Part shown: positions 1 through 8,054 of the stretch, one piece after another
How the letters are laid out: each line of letters opens with the position of its first letter
Numbering within the stretch: position 1 is the first letter of the stretch
Origin: Paenibacillus sp. 37
GTDB taxonomy: Bacteria; Bacillota; Bacilli; Paenibacillales; Paenibacillaceae
NCBI RefSeq assembly: GCF_008386395.1
Contig: NZ_CP043761.1
Coordinates: 4,464,001 to 4,528,000 of the forward strand
DNA: 64,000 nt
Reading direction: 5' to 3'
Translations under genes and position numbers: made by a program
The notes under the pieces: generated by a model
What the model was told of the DNA's origin: nothing
The model's database searches: none
The model's input: only the letters and a program-made list of their open reading frames with translations

Positions 1-226
1 GCAAAGGTACATTCAACAGCTTGGAGATAATCTCCCCTGTTTCCTGTGCCCGCGATAATCCACTTGTGATGATATAGTCCCATTGGTATTCTTCCTTCAG
101 CAGACGTCTTCCCAGGCGCTCTGCCTGTTCACGACCTTCTCCATTCAGAGGAATATCCGTCTGACCCTGTATACGGCCCGCCGCATTCCAGTCTGTAAGA
201 CCGTGACGAATAAGCCCGATTCGCAC
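1..226 (-). CDS. Histidine phosphatase family protein (N-terminal 75 codons, cut by window edge)
   Basis: The minus-strand reading frame starts at a GTG at 226, preceded by a GAGG ribosome site, and runs off the window. The product opens with a beta strand leading into RHGLTDWN. That is the RHG catalytic signature of the phosphoglycerate-mutase-like (histidine phosphatase) superfamily, in which the His is phosphorylated during catalysis. GQTDIPLNGEGREQA follows, as in broad-specificity phosphatases and alpha-ribazole phosphatases such as CobC and PhoE. The second catalytic His lies beyond the window, so the substrate cannot be assigned. It lies 43 bases downstream of the anti-sigma gene and could be read from the same transcript. 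Confidence 0.85.
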   Translation of the reverse strand, partial: MRIGLIRHGLTDWNAAGRIQGQTDIPLNGEGREQAERLGRRLLKEEYQWDYIITSGLSRAQETGEIISKLLNVPL

Positions 227-269
227 TTACATCCCTCATTTCTCCACACGGCGAATGAAAGGTTATTAC

Positions 270-905
270 CTATGCACTCGCACCTTGTTTGCGTTTATTC
301 GTTGTTCGATGCATACGTCCAAGAGAAAATAACGCCATTCCTATTGCAAGTAAAGAGAGTGCCATCCAATACTGCGGATAAGCGGGTCCCATGCTCACAA
401 CAAAAGGTTCTATGATACTTCCTCTGTCCGCTCCAGTCATGTTGTAATGATACATTCCAGAGGACGATGGTCCGCTTCCGGCAACCCCTGTCTCCAGAAT
501 ACCCGTAGTAACAACTTTGGTTTGCTCAGCTTCTGATACGTCTGGCTTAAACATTGCCATATACAGAAAGCTGCATAAAAAAATAGCCAGGAACGCGGCA
601 ATCCACAAAGACATATGCTTGCGGATCACAGCAGAGAAACGATTAACCTTTACCTCTTCCGGCAGTAACCATGGAGACTCCGCGTAGATCCGGTCCATCA
701 CGTTACGGTTCACTCTCTCTGCTTGTTGTTCTGTCACTGGAACCGGAATGCTGTGCAGCAAGATCTGAGCTTCTTCCCAGACCTCAAACTGCTCGGAGCA
801 CTCTTCACAACCAGCGAGATGAGCATGAAATGCAATCCGCTGAGGATGAGTTTCCGGCAAGTCCCAGACCAGTGCAAACAGTTCCTGGGCTTCATTGCAA
901 TTCAT
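270..905 (-). CDS. Anti-sigma factor with zinc-finger (ZAS) domain
   Basis: A 211-aa membrane protein expected to hold the neighbouring ECF sigma factor inactive. Near the N-terminus it has the H-x3-C-x2-C zinc anti-sigma motif (H29, C33, C36, in HLAGCEEC). A hydrophobic helix spans about residues 100-119 and a second about 179-200, near the C-terminus. The start overlaps the sigma stop codon (ATGA), so the two are translationally coupled, the usual layout of a sigma/anti-sigma pair. Two membrane segments are more than the single one in RsiW-type proteins, so the extracytoplasmic part (about 120-178) may be the sensor loop. The signal it senses cannot be inferred. prsW, the site-1 protease gene for RsiW in B. 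subtilis, lies at 39.2 kb, but no link is shown. Confidence 0.85.
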   Translation of the reverse strand: MNCNEAQELFALVWDLPETHPQRIAFHAHLAGCEECSEQFEVWEEAQILLHSIPVPVTEQQAERVNRNVMDRIYAESPWLLPEEVKVNRFSAVIRKHMSLWIAAFLAIFLCSFLYMAMFKPDVSEAEQTKVVTTGILETGVAGSGPSSSGMYHYNMTGADRGSIIEPFVVSMGPAYPQYWMALSLLAIGMALFSLGRMHRTTNKRKQGASA

Positions 906-1495
906 CGGTTCTTCATCCCTTCATATGGCTCGTACACCGGTTCGAAGAAATAAGGTTCCAATTGAGTTTTTACGCTTGATCTTGCTCTGAATAATAGCGA
1001 TTTCACAGAACTGACGCTCTGCCCAAGAATATTCGCAATCTCTTGGTAGTCTAGTTGATCATACTCACGGAGTATAATCGCAGAACGCTGCTTCTCCGGT
1101 AAATTGTTAATCGCATCCCTAACCAGCATCACCCGCTCGCTGCGTAGTACAGCATACTCCGGTGTATTCTCCGAAGGAGCAACGGGAACAATCCCGCTCT
1201 CTTCAAGTGGGACATTTCCGCTGCGCTGTTTGCGAAGCTCACTCAGTACCGTATTTCTCGCAATGGTATATAACCAGGTTGAGAATGAGGCATCCACCTC
1301 ACGGAAAGAGTGCAGACTGCGGAACGCCTTATAGAAAGTCTCAGAACAGAGATCTTCCGCAAGCAGCTCCATATTGGAACTTTTCAACATATGATATACG
1401 AAAGCCAGTATTTTACGCTGATAACGACTCATCAGCTCGGAATATAACTCCAGGTTACCTTCCTTGATCTCTCGAATCAACTGGGAATCCGTCAT
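902..1495 (-). CDS. ECF-family RNA polymerase sigma factor
   Basis: A 197-aa sigma-70 family protein with the two-domain ECF layout. Region 2 lies at about residues 20-90 (LAEDLCSETFYKAFRSL and FSTWLYTIARN). Region 4 lies at about 125-180 (LPEKQRSAIILREYDQLDYQEIA, then a recognition helix SVSSVKSLLFRAR). The ATG at 1495 is chosen because GAGGAGGGG stands 10 bases upstream; an in-frame ATG at 1552 lacks such a site. It overlaps the anti-sigma gene by four bases. An ECF-like promoter at 1811-1841 points at this gene and suggests autoregulation. It is not close to SigW in sequence as far as can be judged by eye; SigY, SigM and SigV-type relatives are possible. Confidence 0.9.
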   Translation of the reverse strand: MTDSQLIREIKEGNLELYSELMSRYQRKILAFVYHMLKSSNMELLAEDLCSETFYKAFRSLHSFREVDASFSTWLYTIARNTVLSELRKQRSGNVPLEESGIVPVAPSENTPEYAVLRSERVMLVRDAINNLPEKQRSAIILREYDQLDYQEIANILGQSVSSVKSLLFRARSSVKTQLEPYFFEPVYEPYEGMKNR

Positions 1496-1810
1496 TTGAG
1501 TGCGACCCCTCCTCGCCCATCCATGTGCTTCTCCCCGTTCGACTCTATCCATGTATTACCGAACAGGCACAAAAAAGTTGCGGTTCTCACCGCATATAAA
1601 AAGCGTTCAGCGCCATAACTGGCCTTCCCGCCAAATTCCCCTATGTAATGGCAATTTCCCCAACGTTTCTACATTAACAGTATTTATTGTACAACGGTCT
1701 GCATCATCCTGGCAAATCCATTGGTATTCACAAAACCCGACCTGTCATTCATATGCGGTCATTTTCACGTTCATGACTTCATTTTGAGCCTTTTTGGTAA
1801 GCCTTGCTTA

Positions 1811-1841
1811 TATAGACGGACAACATACCGAAAAGGTTACA
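1811..1841 (-). promoter_or_regulatory. Candidate ECF-type promoter upstream of the sigma/anti-sigma pair
   Basis: On the minus strand TGTAACC (1835-1841) is followed after exactly 16 bases by CGTCTATA (1811-1818). This resembles the TGAAAC/TGTAAC -35 and CGTC -10 of Bacillus ECF sigma factors such as SigX. It would give a leader of about 310 bases before the ATG at 1495, which is long. A small hairpin with a T-run at about 1569-1597 lies within that leader. A sigma-A-like TTGCCA-18-TACAAT also occurs nearer the gene. Confidence 0.5.
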
Positions 1842-1963
1842 AAAATGTGATATTTATTTGATCTAAGGTATCCTAACAGATTAAGGAGGGAGATGTAAAT
1901 AGAGGATGTAAGTTTAAATGTAACTTTTAACATATCAATACCTTTCCCATAACTTTTTAAGAC

Positions 1964-2048
1964 AAAAAAAAGACCGCTTACATAAGCGGCCATTGCTCAC
2001 GTGGAGCAATACAGTTATTGGATAGGAGTGGAGAGAAACCATACTGTA
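1964..2048 (-). ncRNA. Candidate small regulatory RNA of about 84 nt with a C-rich loop
   Basis: The segment lies between a consensus promoter (2054-2082) and an intrinsic terminator, with no coding potential. Three hairpins are visible. Stem-loop 1 pairs 2043-2048 with 2010-2015 (6 bp) and 2039-2041 with 2019-2021, leaving a 17-nt pyrimidine loop (RNA of 2038-2022) that contains CUCUCCACUCC. Stem-loop 2 pairs 2004-2010 with 1992-1998 (7 bp, 5-nt loop). Stem-loop 3 is the terminator, 1983-1989 with 1974-1980, followed by eight U. C-rich single-stranded loops that can pair with Shine-Dalgarno sequences are typical of Gram-positive regulatory RNAs such as FsrA, RoxS/RsaE and RsaI. No named family was recognised. 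Function is inference. Confidence 0.6.
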
Positions 2049-2053
2049 CCCTT

Positions 2054-2082
2054 ATTATATGTATACGTTTTCATTTTGTCAA
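2054..2082 (-). promoter_or_regulatory. Consensus sigma-A promoter of the candidate small RNA
   Basis: TTGACA (2077-2082) and TATAAT (2054-2059) are separated by exactly 17 bases, a perfect match to the vegetative consensus. Transcription would begin near 2047, at the base of the first RNA hairpin. No gene lies between this promoter and the terminator at about 1964-1989. Confidence 0.8.
2059..2074 (-). promoter_or_regulatory. CcpA catabolite-responsive element (cre) inside the small-RNA promoter
   Basis: The minus strand reads ATGAAAACGTATACAT, matching every position of the cre consensus WTGNAANCGNWWNCAW. It fills the spacer between the -35 and -10 boxes, where bound CcpA would block RNA polymerase. 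This predicts repression in the presence of preferred sugars. CcpA itself is not in the window. Confidence 0.65.
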
Positions 2083-2190
2083 CACTTTCAGTAAAATTGT
2101 TTGAATTAATTATATCTTTCGGTAATTCAGGATAATACATCCTTTTTTTCTGTGACTGAAAATCAAATAAGAACTCCTATATAACCTTAC

Positions 2191-2215
2191 AAAAAAGAGG
2201 GCTTTCGCCCTCTTT
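2191..2215 (-). terminator. Intrinsic terminator of the aro-trp-tyrA supraoperon
   Basis: The nine-base stem AAAGAGGGC, a GAAA loop and its complement are followed by a T-run on the minus strand. It begins a few bases after the tyrA stop codon. Confidence 0.85.
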
Positions 2216-2221
2216 CTCGTC

Positions 2222-3316
2222 TTATATCCACACTTGATAGCCTAAGGAATCCAATAACGTCTTGGCTCGTTCCATATCTTCTTCCTGACGGAAAGACAGA
2301 CGCATAATGCCCGGCACATCCACCCGGTTTTCGATAATCTCCAAGTTGCTCAAGTTGATATCATTTGCTCCAAGCTCAGTTGCGATCTTACCGATCATAC
2401 CCGGTGCATCCTGAACATCAGTATACAGATCAAATAACGGCGATATCATGCCTTTGCGTCGTTCTGGTAATATACTGCGGAACTCGCGGGCCTGACGGAA
2501 TGCCTCCTCTATACCTTCACCGTTCTTATGCTCCAGCATATCCGTAAAGGCCGTCATCTGGCTATTCCAGTCCTTAAGCAAGCCCAGCAGTACATCACGG
2601 TTGCTAAGCAAGATATCTCTCCACACAATCGCATCACTGGACGCAATCCGGGTGATATCCCGGAAACCACCTGCAGCCAGCATTTTATACAGTGGATTCG
2701 ACTCATTATATTCACGCACCTGATTCACCAGCGCAACAGCAATAACATGTGGCAGATGACTAATCGCCCCCACGATGTCATCGTGCAGCAGAGGCTCCAC
2801 ACGCACGATCTGTGCCCGCGTATACGCAAGCAGCTCAGACAACCTGCTATAGGCTTCCTCAGGTACATGTTCTGAAGGAGTCAAGACATAGTATGCATTC
2901 TCAAATAACACGGCTGAGGCCGCATCTACGCCTGCGCGCTCCGACCCCGCCATAGGGTGACCACCAATGAAGTAAGCGTCAGTCAACCTCACATGCTCGG
3001 CACAAGCGGCAATGGAAGCTTTAGTGCTTCCTACGTCCGTGATGATACATCCTTTTTTCAATGGCAGCTTGGAGAGCTTTTCGAAATAGGATTCAAGCAA
3101 ACCTACGGGAACGCACAAAAAAATAAAGTCGGCATCCTCTACCGCTTCTTCCAGAGAGAGCGTAGCATCATCCACTACACCGCTCGCTATGTACTTGTCC
3201 TTCAGTTCATCCAAGTGGGCGTAGCCCATCACGGTTACACCTGGCTTGCCTTTGAAGCAGAGCGCCAGTGAACCGCCGATGAGTCCTACACCAATCATTG
3301 CAATTTTTAGTTTCAT
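2222..3316 (-). CDS. tyrA: Prephenate dehydrogenase with ACT domain
   Basis: A 364-aa enzyme that oxidatively decarboxylates prephenate to 4-hydroxyphenylpyruvate with NAD, in tyrosine synthesis. The N-terminal Rossmann motif GVGLIGGSLAL is at about residues 8-18. Further family segments are DVGSTKASI (about 97) and GGHPMAGSERAG (about 118-129), the latter with a catalytic-site histidine. A C-terminal ACT domain (about 295-364, beginning DAPGMIGKIA) is the usual site of feedback control by tyrosine. The ATG has a GTGAGGA ribosome site. It is the last gene of the supraoperon, 26 bases after hisC. In B. subtilis aroE follows tyrA; here a terminator follows instead. Confidence 0.95.
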   Translation of the reverse strand: MKLKIAMIGVGLIGGSLALCFKGKPGVTVMGYAHLDELKDKYIASGVVDDATLSLEEAVEDADFIFLCVPVGLLESYFEKLSKLPLKKGCIITDVGSTKASIAACAEHVRLTDAYFIGGHPMAGSERAGVDAASAVLFENAYYVLTPSEHVPEEAYSRLSELLAYTRAQIVRVEPLLHDDIVGAISHLPHVIAVALVNQVREYNESNPLYKMLAAGGFRDITRIASSDAIVWRDILLSNRDVLLGLLKDWNSQMTAFTDMLEHKNGEGIEEAFRQAREFRSILPERRKGMISPLFDLYTDVQDAPGMIGKIATELGANDINLSNLEIIENRVDVPGIMRLSFRQEEDMERAKTLLDSLGYQVWI

Positions 3317-3342
3317 GGGTCCTCACTCTTTCATCGCCAGTA

Positions 3343-4443
3343 TTAAGGGCGTGTTACCGCCTTCTCAGCCAGCGTGTTCTCCAGTGCCGTGACAAATGCA
3401 CGGTTCTGTTCTGATGTTCCGACGGACACACGAATGTAAGTTGGATATACGTGGAATCCTGAGCGAACGATAATGCCTTGTTTGAGCAAAGATTGGAACG
3501 CAATTGCCGAAGGCATATTCAGATCAACCATAATGAAATTACCCTGTGAAGGGAAATACGACAATCCGAGCCGTGTAAATTCATTTTGCAGGTAATCCCG
3601 ATCCGTTGCATTCCGCTTCGAGCACTCTTGAACAAAATCCTGATCCAGTAGTGCAGCGGTTGCAGCAACCTGTCCAAAACGTGAGGTGTTAAACGGTTCA
3701 CGTACACGGTTAATCAAATCAATAATTTCGGGACGTGCAATACCATATCCGATCCGAAGCGAAGCCAAACCGTAAATTTTGGAGAATGTCCGCAGGATGA
3801 CCAAGTTCGGATACCGTTCGATCAATGGTATACTTTGCGGGTATGCTTCATCGGTTACGAATTCATAATAAGCTTCGTCCAGTATGACCATCACATGAGC
3901 AGGCACACGGTCCATAAAGGCTGTAAGTTCCTGCTCGGAGATAATCGTACCTGTTGGATTATTTGGATTACACACCCATACTGCTTTGGTTTTGTCGTTA
4001 ATTTGCGCGAGCATCGCGCTCAGATCATGCGTGCCATCTTTCAGAGGTACTTCGATGGACACGGCACCCTCAATATCTGCATTGCTTTTATATACAGAAA
4101 ATGTCTGATTTGCCATGATGGTCTCGTCACCCGGCAAGAAGAAAGCTCTCGTGATCAAAGCAATAATCTCATCGGAACCACAACCAAATATTAAGTTGTT
4201 CCGTTCAACGCCAAGATGCTTCGCAAGAACTCCCGTCAGCTCAACTGAGCTACCGTCTGGGTATATGCTTATATTAGTCATTTCTCTCGTAATGGCTTCC
4301 AGAGCGGCAGGAGAACTGCCGTACGGGTTTTCGTTGGAGGCCAGCTTGATGACTTGTTCAAGCCCCAGTTCACGTTTCACTTCTTCAATCGGTTTGCCCG
4401 GCTGGTACACAGGCAGATTGACAATCTGGGATTTCGGTTTCAA
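3343..4443 (-). CDS. hisC: Histidinol-phosphate/aromatic aminotransferase
   Basis: A 366-aa fold-type I PLP aminotransferase. Its placement between trpA and tyrA is the same as in B. subtilis, where HisC serves both histidine synthesis and the last transamination of tyrosine and phenylalanine synthesis. Visible are the substrate-arm motif ASNENPYG (about 36-43), the PLP-contacting NPNNPTG (about 158-164), DEAYYEF (about 188) and FSKIYGLASLRIGY (about 219), which contains the Schiff-base lysine. Translation begins at a TTG: AGGAGG stands eight bases upstream. A hairpin with a short T-run (4506-4529) separates it from trpA and could reduce or process the message. Confidence 0.95.
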   Translation of the reverse strand: MKPKSQIVNLPVYQPGKPIEEVKRELGLEQVIKLASNENPYGSSPAALEAITREMTNISIYPDGSSVELTGVLAKHLGVERNNLIFGCGSDEIIALITRAFFLPGDETIMANQTFSVYKSNADIEGAVSIEVPLKDGTHDLSAMLAQINDKTKAVWVCNPNNPTGTIISEQELTAFMDRVPAHVMVILDEAYYEFVTDEAYPQSIPLIERYPNLVILRTFSKIYGLASLRIGYGIARPEIIDLINRVREPFNTSRFGQVAATAALLDQDFVQECSKRNATDRDYLQNEFTRLGLSYFPSQGNFIMVDLNMPSAIAFQSLLKQGIIVRSGFHVYPTYIRVSVGTSEQNRAFVTALENTLAEKAVTRP

Positions 4444-4505
4444 CCCGACCGCCTCCTGTTATTGAAATAATGTTAGACACGAATCAGCGTGCACCTTACG
4501 TGTCC

Positions 4506-4529
4506 AAAAGATGTCCTTTCAGGACATCT
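4506..4529 (-). terminator. Weak intercistronic hairpin between trpA and hisC
   Basis: The nine-base stem AGATGTCCT/AGGACATCT (4509-4517 with 4521-4529) has a 3-base loop and is followed by only four T on the minus strand. It may act as a partial terminator or a processing/stabilising element that sets trp against hisC-tyrA expression. Confidence 0.45.
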
Positions 4530-5336
4530 CTATCCCTTTAATTGTGCCACAAAGTTGCGAATTTGCAACAGTCCCGCTGCACGCGTATCCGGATTTTCAA
4601 GCAGAGGAATCGCATCTTCCACTTGACGAACAATGGCACTACCTACAACAACGCCATCGCAGATGCGGGAGAAATGTGCCACCTGCTCATGACTGGAGAT
4701 ACCAAAACCTACCGCTACAGGGAGGTCTGTCAGACTTTTCACCGTCTCAATGAAGCTTTCAACGCCATCAAAGAAAGAAGCTCTCTCTCCGGTTACGCCA
4801 AGAGAAGATACACAATAGATAAAGCCACTCGCTCCCGTTACAATCCGCTCAATCCGGGCATTAGATGTTGGTGCAACAAGCGGCACCAGATGCACACCAG
4901 CACGATTTGCGCGTTCTCGCATCTCTTCCGCTTCCTCAATCGGCAGGTCCGGAATGATCATGCCACTAATATCGTGTTTGACCAATTCATCAAAGAATAC
5001 ATCCAGTCCTGTCTGCAATACCGGATTATAATAGGTGAACAGTACAAACGGCAGTTTCACACCTGCCTTACGAGCCTTTGCAGCGGTTTCCATAACCGTA
5101 CGAATGGTAATCTGGCTTTTCAGCGCACGTTCGGAAGCACGCTGAATGACTGGGCCATCCGCAAGCGGATCGGAATAGGGAACACCCAATTCCAAAATAT
5201 CCGCTCCAGCCTGTTCAAGCTCCTTGATGATATCAATCGTTGTGTCCACATCCGGGTCTCCCACGGTTAAGAATGGAATAAGTGCCGTACGCTTCTGTTC
5301 CTTCAATTGCTGGAAGGTCTGGTCCATCAGATTCAT
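4530..5336 (-). CDS. trpA: Tryptophan synthase alpha chain
   Basis: A 268-aa TIM-barrel subunit that cleaves indole-3-glycerol phosphate to indole and glyceraldehyde-3-phosphate, passing indole to TrpB. Visible are TVGDPD (about 22-27), the catalytic Glu in [15 protein letters not shown] (about 47-61), the catalytic-Asp segment [10 protein letters not shown] (about 132) and the phosphate-binding [10 protein letters not shown] (about 211). GGAGGTGA lies upstream of the ATG, and the start overlaps the trpB stop by four bases. Confidence 0.97.
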   Translation of the reverse strand: MNLMDQTFQQLKEQKRTALIPFLTVGDPDVDTTIDIIKELEQAGADILELGVPYSDPLADGPVIQRASERALKSQITIRTVMETAAKARKAGVKLPFVLFTYYNPVLQTGLDVFFDELVKHDISGMIIPDLPIEEAEEMRERANRAGVHLVPLVAPTSNARIERIVTGASGFIYCVSSLGVTGERASFFDGVESFIETVKSLTDLPVAVGFGISSHEQVAHFSRICDGVVVGSAIVRQVEDAIPLLENPDTRAAGLLQIRNFVAQLKG

Positions 5337-6532
5337 CCCAAGTCACCTCCCGTGTATTTCATGATGGATTCAACATCCTTGTCTCCACGTCCCGACAGAC
5401 AAATGACTACAATATCATCTGCTGTTAGTTCAGGCGCCAGTTTGACAACTTGGGCTACCGCATGTGCAGACTCCAGAGCAGGAATGATTCCCTCCGTCCG
5501 ACATAGGAGTTGCAGGGCATCCAGTGCTTCCTGATCCGTGATCGGTACATATTTTGCCCGTTCAATATCCTTGAGATAGGAATGCTCCGGACCAACACCC
5601 GGATAATCAAGTCCGGCCGAGATGGAATGCGCTGGCTGAACCTGTCCATACTCATCCTGCAGCAGGTAACTCATAGATCCCTGGAATACACCATGCGTAC
5701 CTTTGGTCATCGTCGCCGCATGATACTCGGTTTCGACCCCTTTGCCTGCGGCTTCAACACCAACAAGTTTCACATCCTCATCGCCGATAAATGGATAGAA
5801 CATACCGATCGCATTACTTCCGCCACCGACAGCGGCTACAATCACATCCGGCAAACGTCCTTCGATCTCCTGAATCTGACGACGGGTCTCATCACCAATC
5901 ACACGCTGGAAATTCCGCACCATCATCGGATATGGATGAGGACCAACCACTGATCCGAGCACATAGAACGTATCCTCCACATTGCTGACCCAGTAACGAA
6001 GAGCTTCATTACCAGCATCCTTCAGTGTCCGTGTTCCGGACGTCACCGGAATCACTTCTGCTCCGAGCAGTTTCATCCGAAATACGTTTAACTGCTGACG
6101 CTCTGTATCTTCTTCGCCCATAAATACTTTGCATTCCAGTCCAAGCAATGCGGCTACGGTTGCCGTTGCAACGCCATGTTGACCTGCACCTGTTTCGGCA
6201 ATAACTTTCTTTTTGCCCATCCGTTTGGCTAACAAACCTTGTCCAATGGCGTTATTAATTTTGTGCGCGCCTGTATGATTGAGATCTTCACGTTTCAGAT
6301 AAATTTTCGGTCCGCCCAATCGGCGTGACAATTGCTCTGCATGATACAATGGCGTTTCACGTCCAGAATACTCGCTTAGCAGATAGTTCAGTTCCTTGTT
6401 GAATTCCTCATCTTCAGAGAAGTGGCTATATGCCTCCTCCAACTCTATGAGTGCGTTCATTAGTGTCTCAGGTACAAAGCGGCCTCCGAAGTGACCGAAA
6501 CGCCCGTGTTGATCCGGCAATTGATGTGTCAT
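5333..6532 (-). CDS. trpB: Tryptophan synthase beta chain
   Basis: A 399-aa PLP enzyme that joins indole and L-serine to make tryptophan. The N-terminus [16 protein letters not shown] is characteristic. The PLP lysine lies in [13 protein letters not shown] (about residues 88-100), and the phosphate cup [10 protein letters not shown] near 236. Length equals the family norm. It overlaps trpF by four bases (ATGA) and trpA at its other end, so the alpha and beta subunits are likely made together. Confidence 0.98.
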   Translation of the reverse strand: MTHQLPDQHGRFGHFGGRFVPETLMNALIELEEAYSHFSEDEEFNKELNYLLSEYSGRETPLYHAEQLSRRLGGPKIYLKREDLNHTGAHKINNAIGQGLLAKRMGKKKVIAETGAGQHGVATATVAALLGLECKVFMGEEDTERQQLNVFRMKLLGAEVIPVTSGTRTLKDAGNEALRYWVSNVEDTFYVLGSVVGPHPYPMMVRNFQRVIGDETRRQIQEIEGRLPDVIVAAVGGGSNAIGMFYPFIGDEDVKLVGVEAAGKGVETEYHAATMTKGTHGVFQGSMSYLLQDEYGQVQPAHSISAGLDYPGVGPEHSYLKDIERAKYVPITDQEALDALQLLCRTEGIIPALESAHAVAQVVKLAPELTADDIVVICLSGRGDKDVESIMKYTGGDLG

Positions 6533-7269
6533 GCCTGCTTCACCCTTTCTACGAATGCTGTAATTTTGGCAATATCCTTCACACCTTCAGTCTCCACGCC
6601 GCTGGATACATCGACGCCGAAAGGTGCATATGTCTGTATTAGTTGTTGTACATTGTCTGGCTGCAAACCTCCTGCAACGAACAGAGCAATTTCGCGACTT
6701 TTTGCCCATTCAGCATAGGCAGGGATTCGCTCCCAGGCAAACGTCTTCCCGGAGCCCCCTCCATATAGAGGATCATGGGTATCAAGCAATATCGCATCCA
6801 CGAATTTATCATAAGTATCAAGAGCCCTTATGGCTGCATCATCAGCTTCCGGTCCCGTTTCATCTTTGGGAAAAGAAAAAACTTTGAACACTTTGGCATT
6901 CCACCGTTGCTTCACCTGCTGGCAAAATTCCGCAGTCTCCTGTCCATGCAGCTGAATAACATCCAGGTGAGCAATGTCCATAATGTGTTCCAGTTCATCA
7001 AGCGTAGGATTCACAAATACACCCGCAAGCTTCGGCCGATCATAGGCAGACCATTCGAACAACACCGTTCTTAATGCAGCAGCCTGCTCGGGTTCGATTC
7101 GGCGGCGTGATTTGGCAAAAACAACACCAATGTAATCCACAGGCAAGTTTATCATCGATTTTAGCACTTCAACGTCCTGAAGTCCACATATTTTTACGGC
7201 CGCTGGCAGCGGGTTTCTCCGTTCTGACATACTGTCGCCTGTGCCATCGTGTATGGAAGTATTCATCAT
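6529..7269 (-). CDS. trpF: Phosphoribosylanthranilate isomerase
   Basis: A 246-aa TIM-barrel enzyme that converts N-(5-phosphoribosyl)anthranilate to the carboxyphenylamino-deoxyribulose phosphate. VKICGLQD (about residues 25-32) holds the catalytic Cys. A barrel-strand DVIQLHGQE (about 106), the catalytic Asp in LLDTHD and GGLQPDNV near the C-terminus are also seen. It starts with tandem ATG codons overlapping the trpC stop. The first 20 or so residues are an extra polar extension beyond the usual N-terminus, so an internal start is possible, but none has a better ribosome site. Confidence 0.95.
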   Translation of the reverse strand: MMNTSIHDGTGDSMSERRNPLPAAVKICGLQDVEVLKSMINLPVDYIGVVFAKSRRRIEPEQAAALRTVLFEWSAYDRPKLAGVFVNPTLDELEHIMDIAHLDVIQLHGQETAEFCQQVKQRWNAKVFKVFSFPKDETGPEADDAAIRALDTYDKFVDAILLDTHDPLYGGGSGKTFAWERIPAYAEWAKSREIALFVAGGLQPDNVQQLIQTYAPFGVDVSSGVETEGVKDIAKITAFVERVKQA

Positions 7270-8054
7270 TTAGGTCCCATCAGATCATATACAGCCGCCT
7301 CGACATCATCCTTGCGCATGAGATGCTCACCTACGAGAATACCATGAACACCGGCCTGGATCAGAGGTACTGTTGATTCTGGTCCGTCAATACCACTTTC
7401 GCTAATCAAGGTAACGCCACTTGGAATCAATTCCATCAAATCCAGTGTCGTGTTCAGACTGGTTTCGAATGTTTTCAAATTCCGATTGTTGATGCCCACT
7501 AGTGTTGCCTGCGGAATCTCCAATACCTGCTCCAGTTCTGTTCGGTCGTGGACTTCAATCAAGGCATCCAGCCCCAAACTTTTGGCAAATTCCAGATATT
7601 GACGAATCTGTTCAGGTGTCAGAATACTGGCAATCAGCAGTATCGCATCCGCACCCAGTAATCTTGCCTCGGCAATCTGTCGTTCATCTATAATAAAATC
7701 CTTGCGTAATAGCGGAATATTCACCGCTTGATGGATCGCCTGCAAGTACTCATTGCTCCCTTGAAAATACGACACATCCGTTAATACGGAGATGCAATCT
7801 GCACCTGCTCGCTCATAAGCAGCAGCAATCTCTACCGGATGAAAATCCGGGCGAATCAACCCTTTGGATGGCGAAGCTTTCTTCACTTCAGCAATAAGGC
7901 CGAGTTTGCGATTGCGTCCACTTGATAGTGCTTGTTCAAACCCCCGGGTTGCGGGTAGTTGTTCGATTTTTTGGATAGCCTCATCCATACGAAATGTCTG
8001 TGCCAATACTTCAACTTCTTTATGTTTGGTTGCAACGATTCGATCAAGATACAT
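7266..8054 (-). CDS. trpC: Indole-3-glycerol phosphate synthase
   Basis: A 262-aa TIM-barrel enzyme that closes the indole ring. Visible are IAEVKKASPSKG (about 53-64, with catalytic Lys), LRKDFIIDERQI (about 115, catalytic Lys), IEVHDRTEL (about 167), VGINNRNLKTF (about 188) and ISESGI (about 218). It is monofunctional, not fused to trpF. Its start overlaps the end of trpD by 11 bases. Confidence 0.97.
   Translation of the reverse strand: MYLDRIVATKHKEVEVLAQTFRMDEAIQKIEQLPATRGFEQALSSGRNRKLGLIAEVKKASPSKGLIRPDFHPVEIAAAYERAGADCISVLTDVSYFQGSNEYLQAIHQAVNIPLLRKDFIIDERQIAEARLLGADAILLIASILTPEQIRQYLEFAKSLGLDALIEVHDRTELEQVLEIPQATLVGINNRNLKTFETSLNTTLDLMELIPSGVTLISESGIDGPESTVPLIQAGVHGILVGEHLMRKDDVEAAVYDLMGPK

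Noticed and set aside
270..1495. Assigning the sigma/anti-sigma pair as SigW-RsiW because prsW is in the window
   Set aside because: The sigma sequence does not resemble SigW closely by eye, the anti-sigma has two membrane segments, and prsW lies 38 kb away.
1808..1993. A 61-codon minus-strand frame
   Set aside because: It starts inside the terminator of the candidate small RNA, has no ribosome site and runs across the ECF-type promoter.
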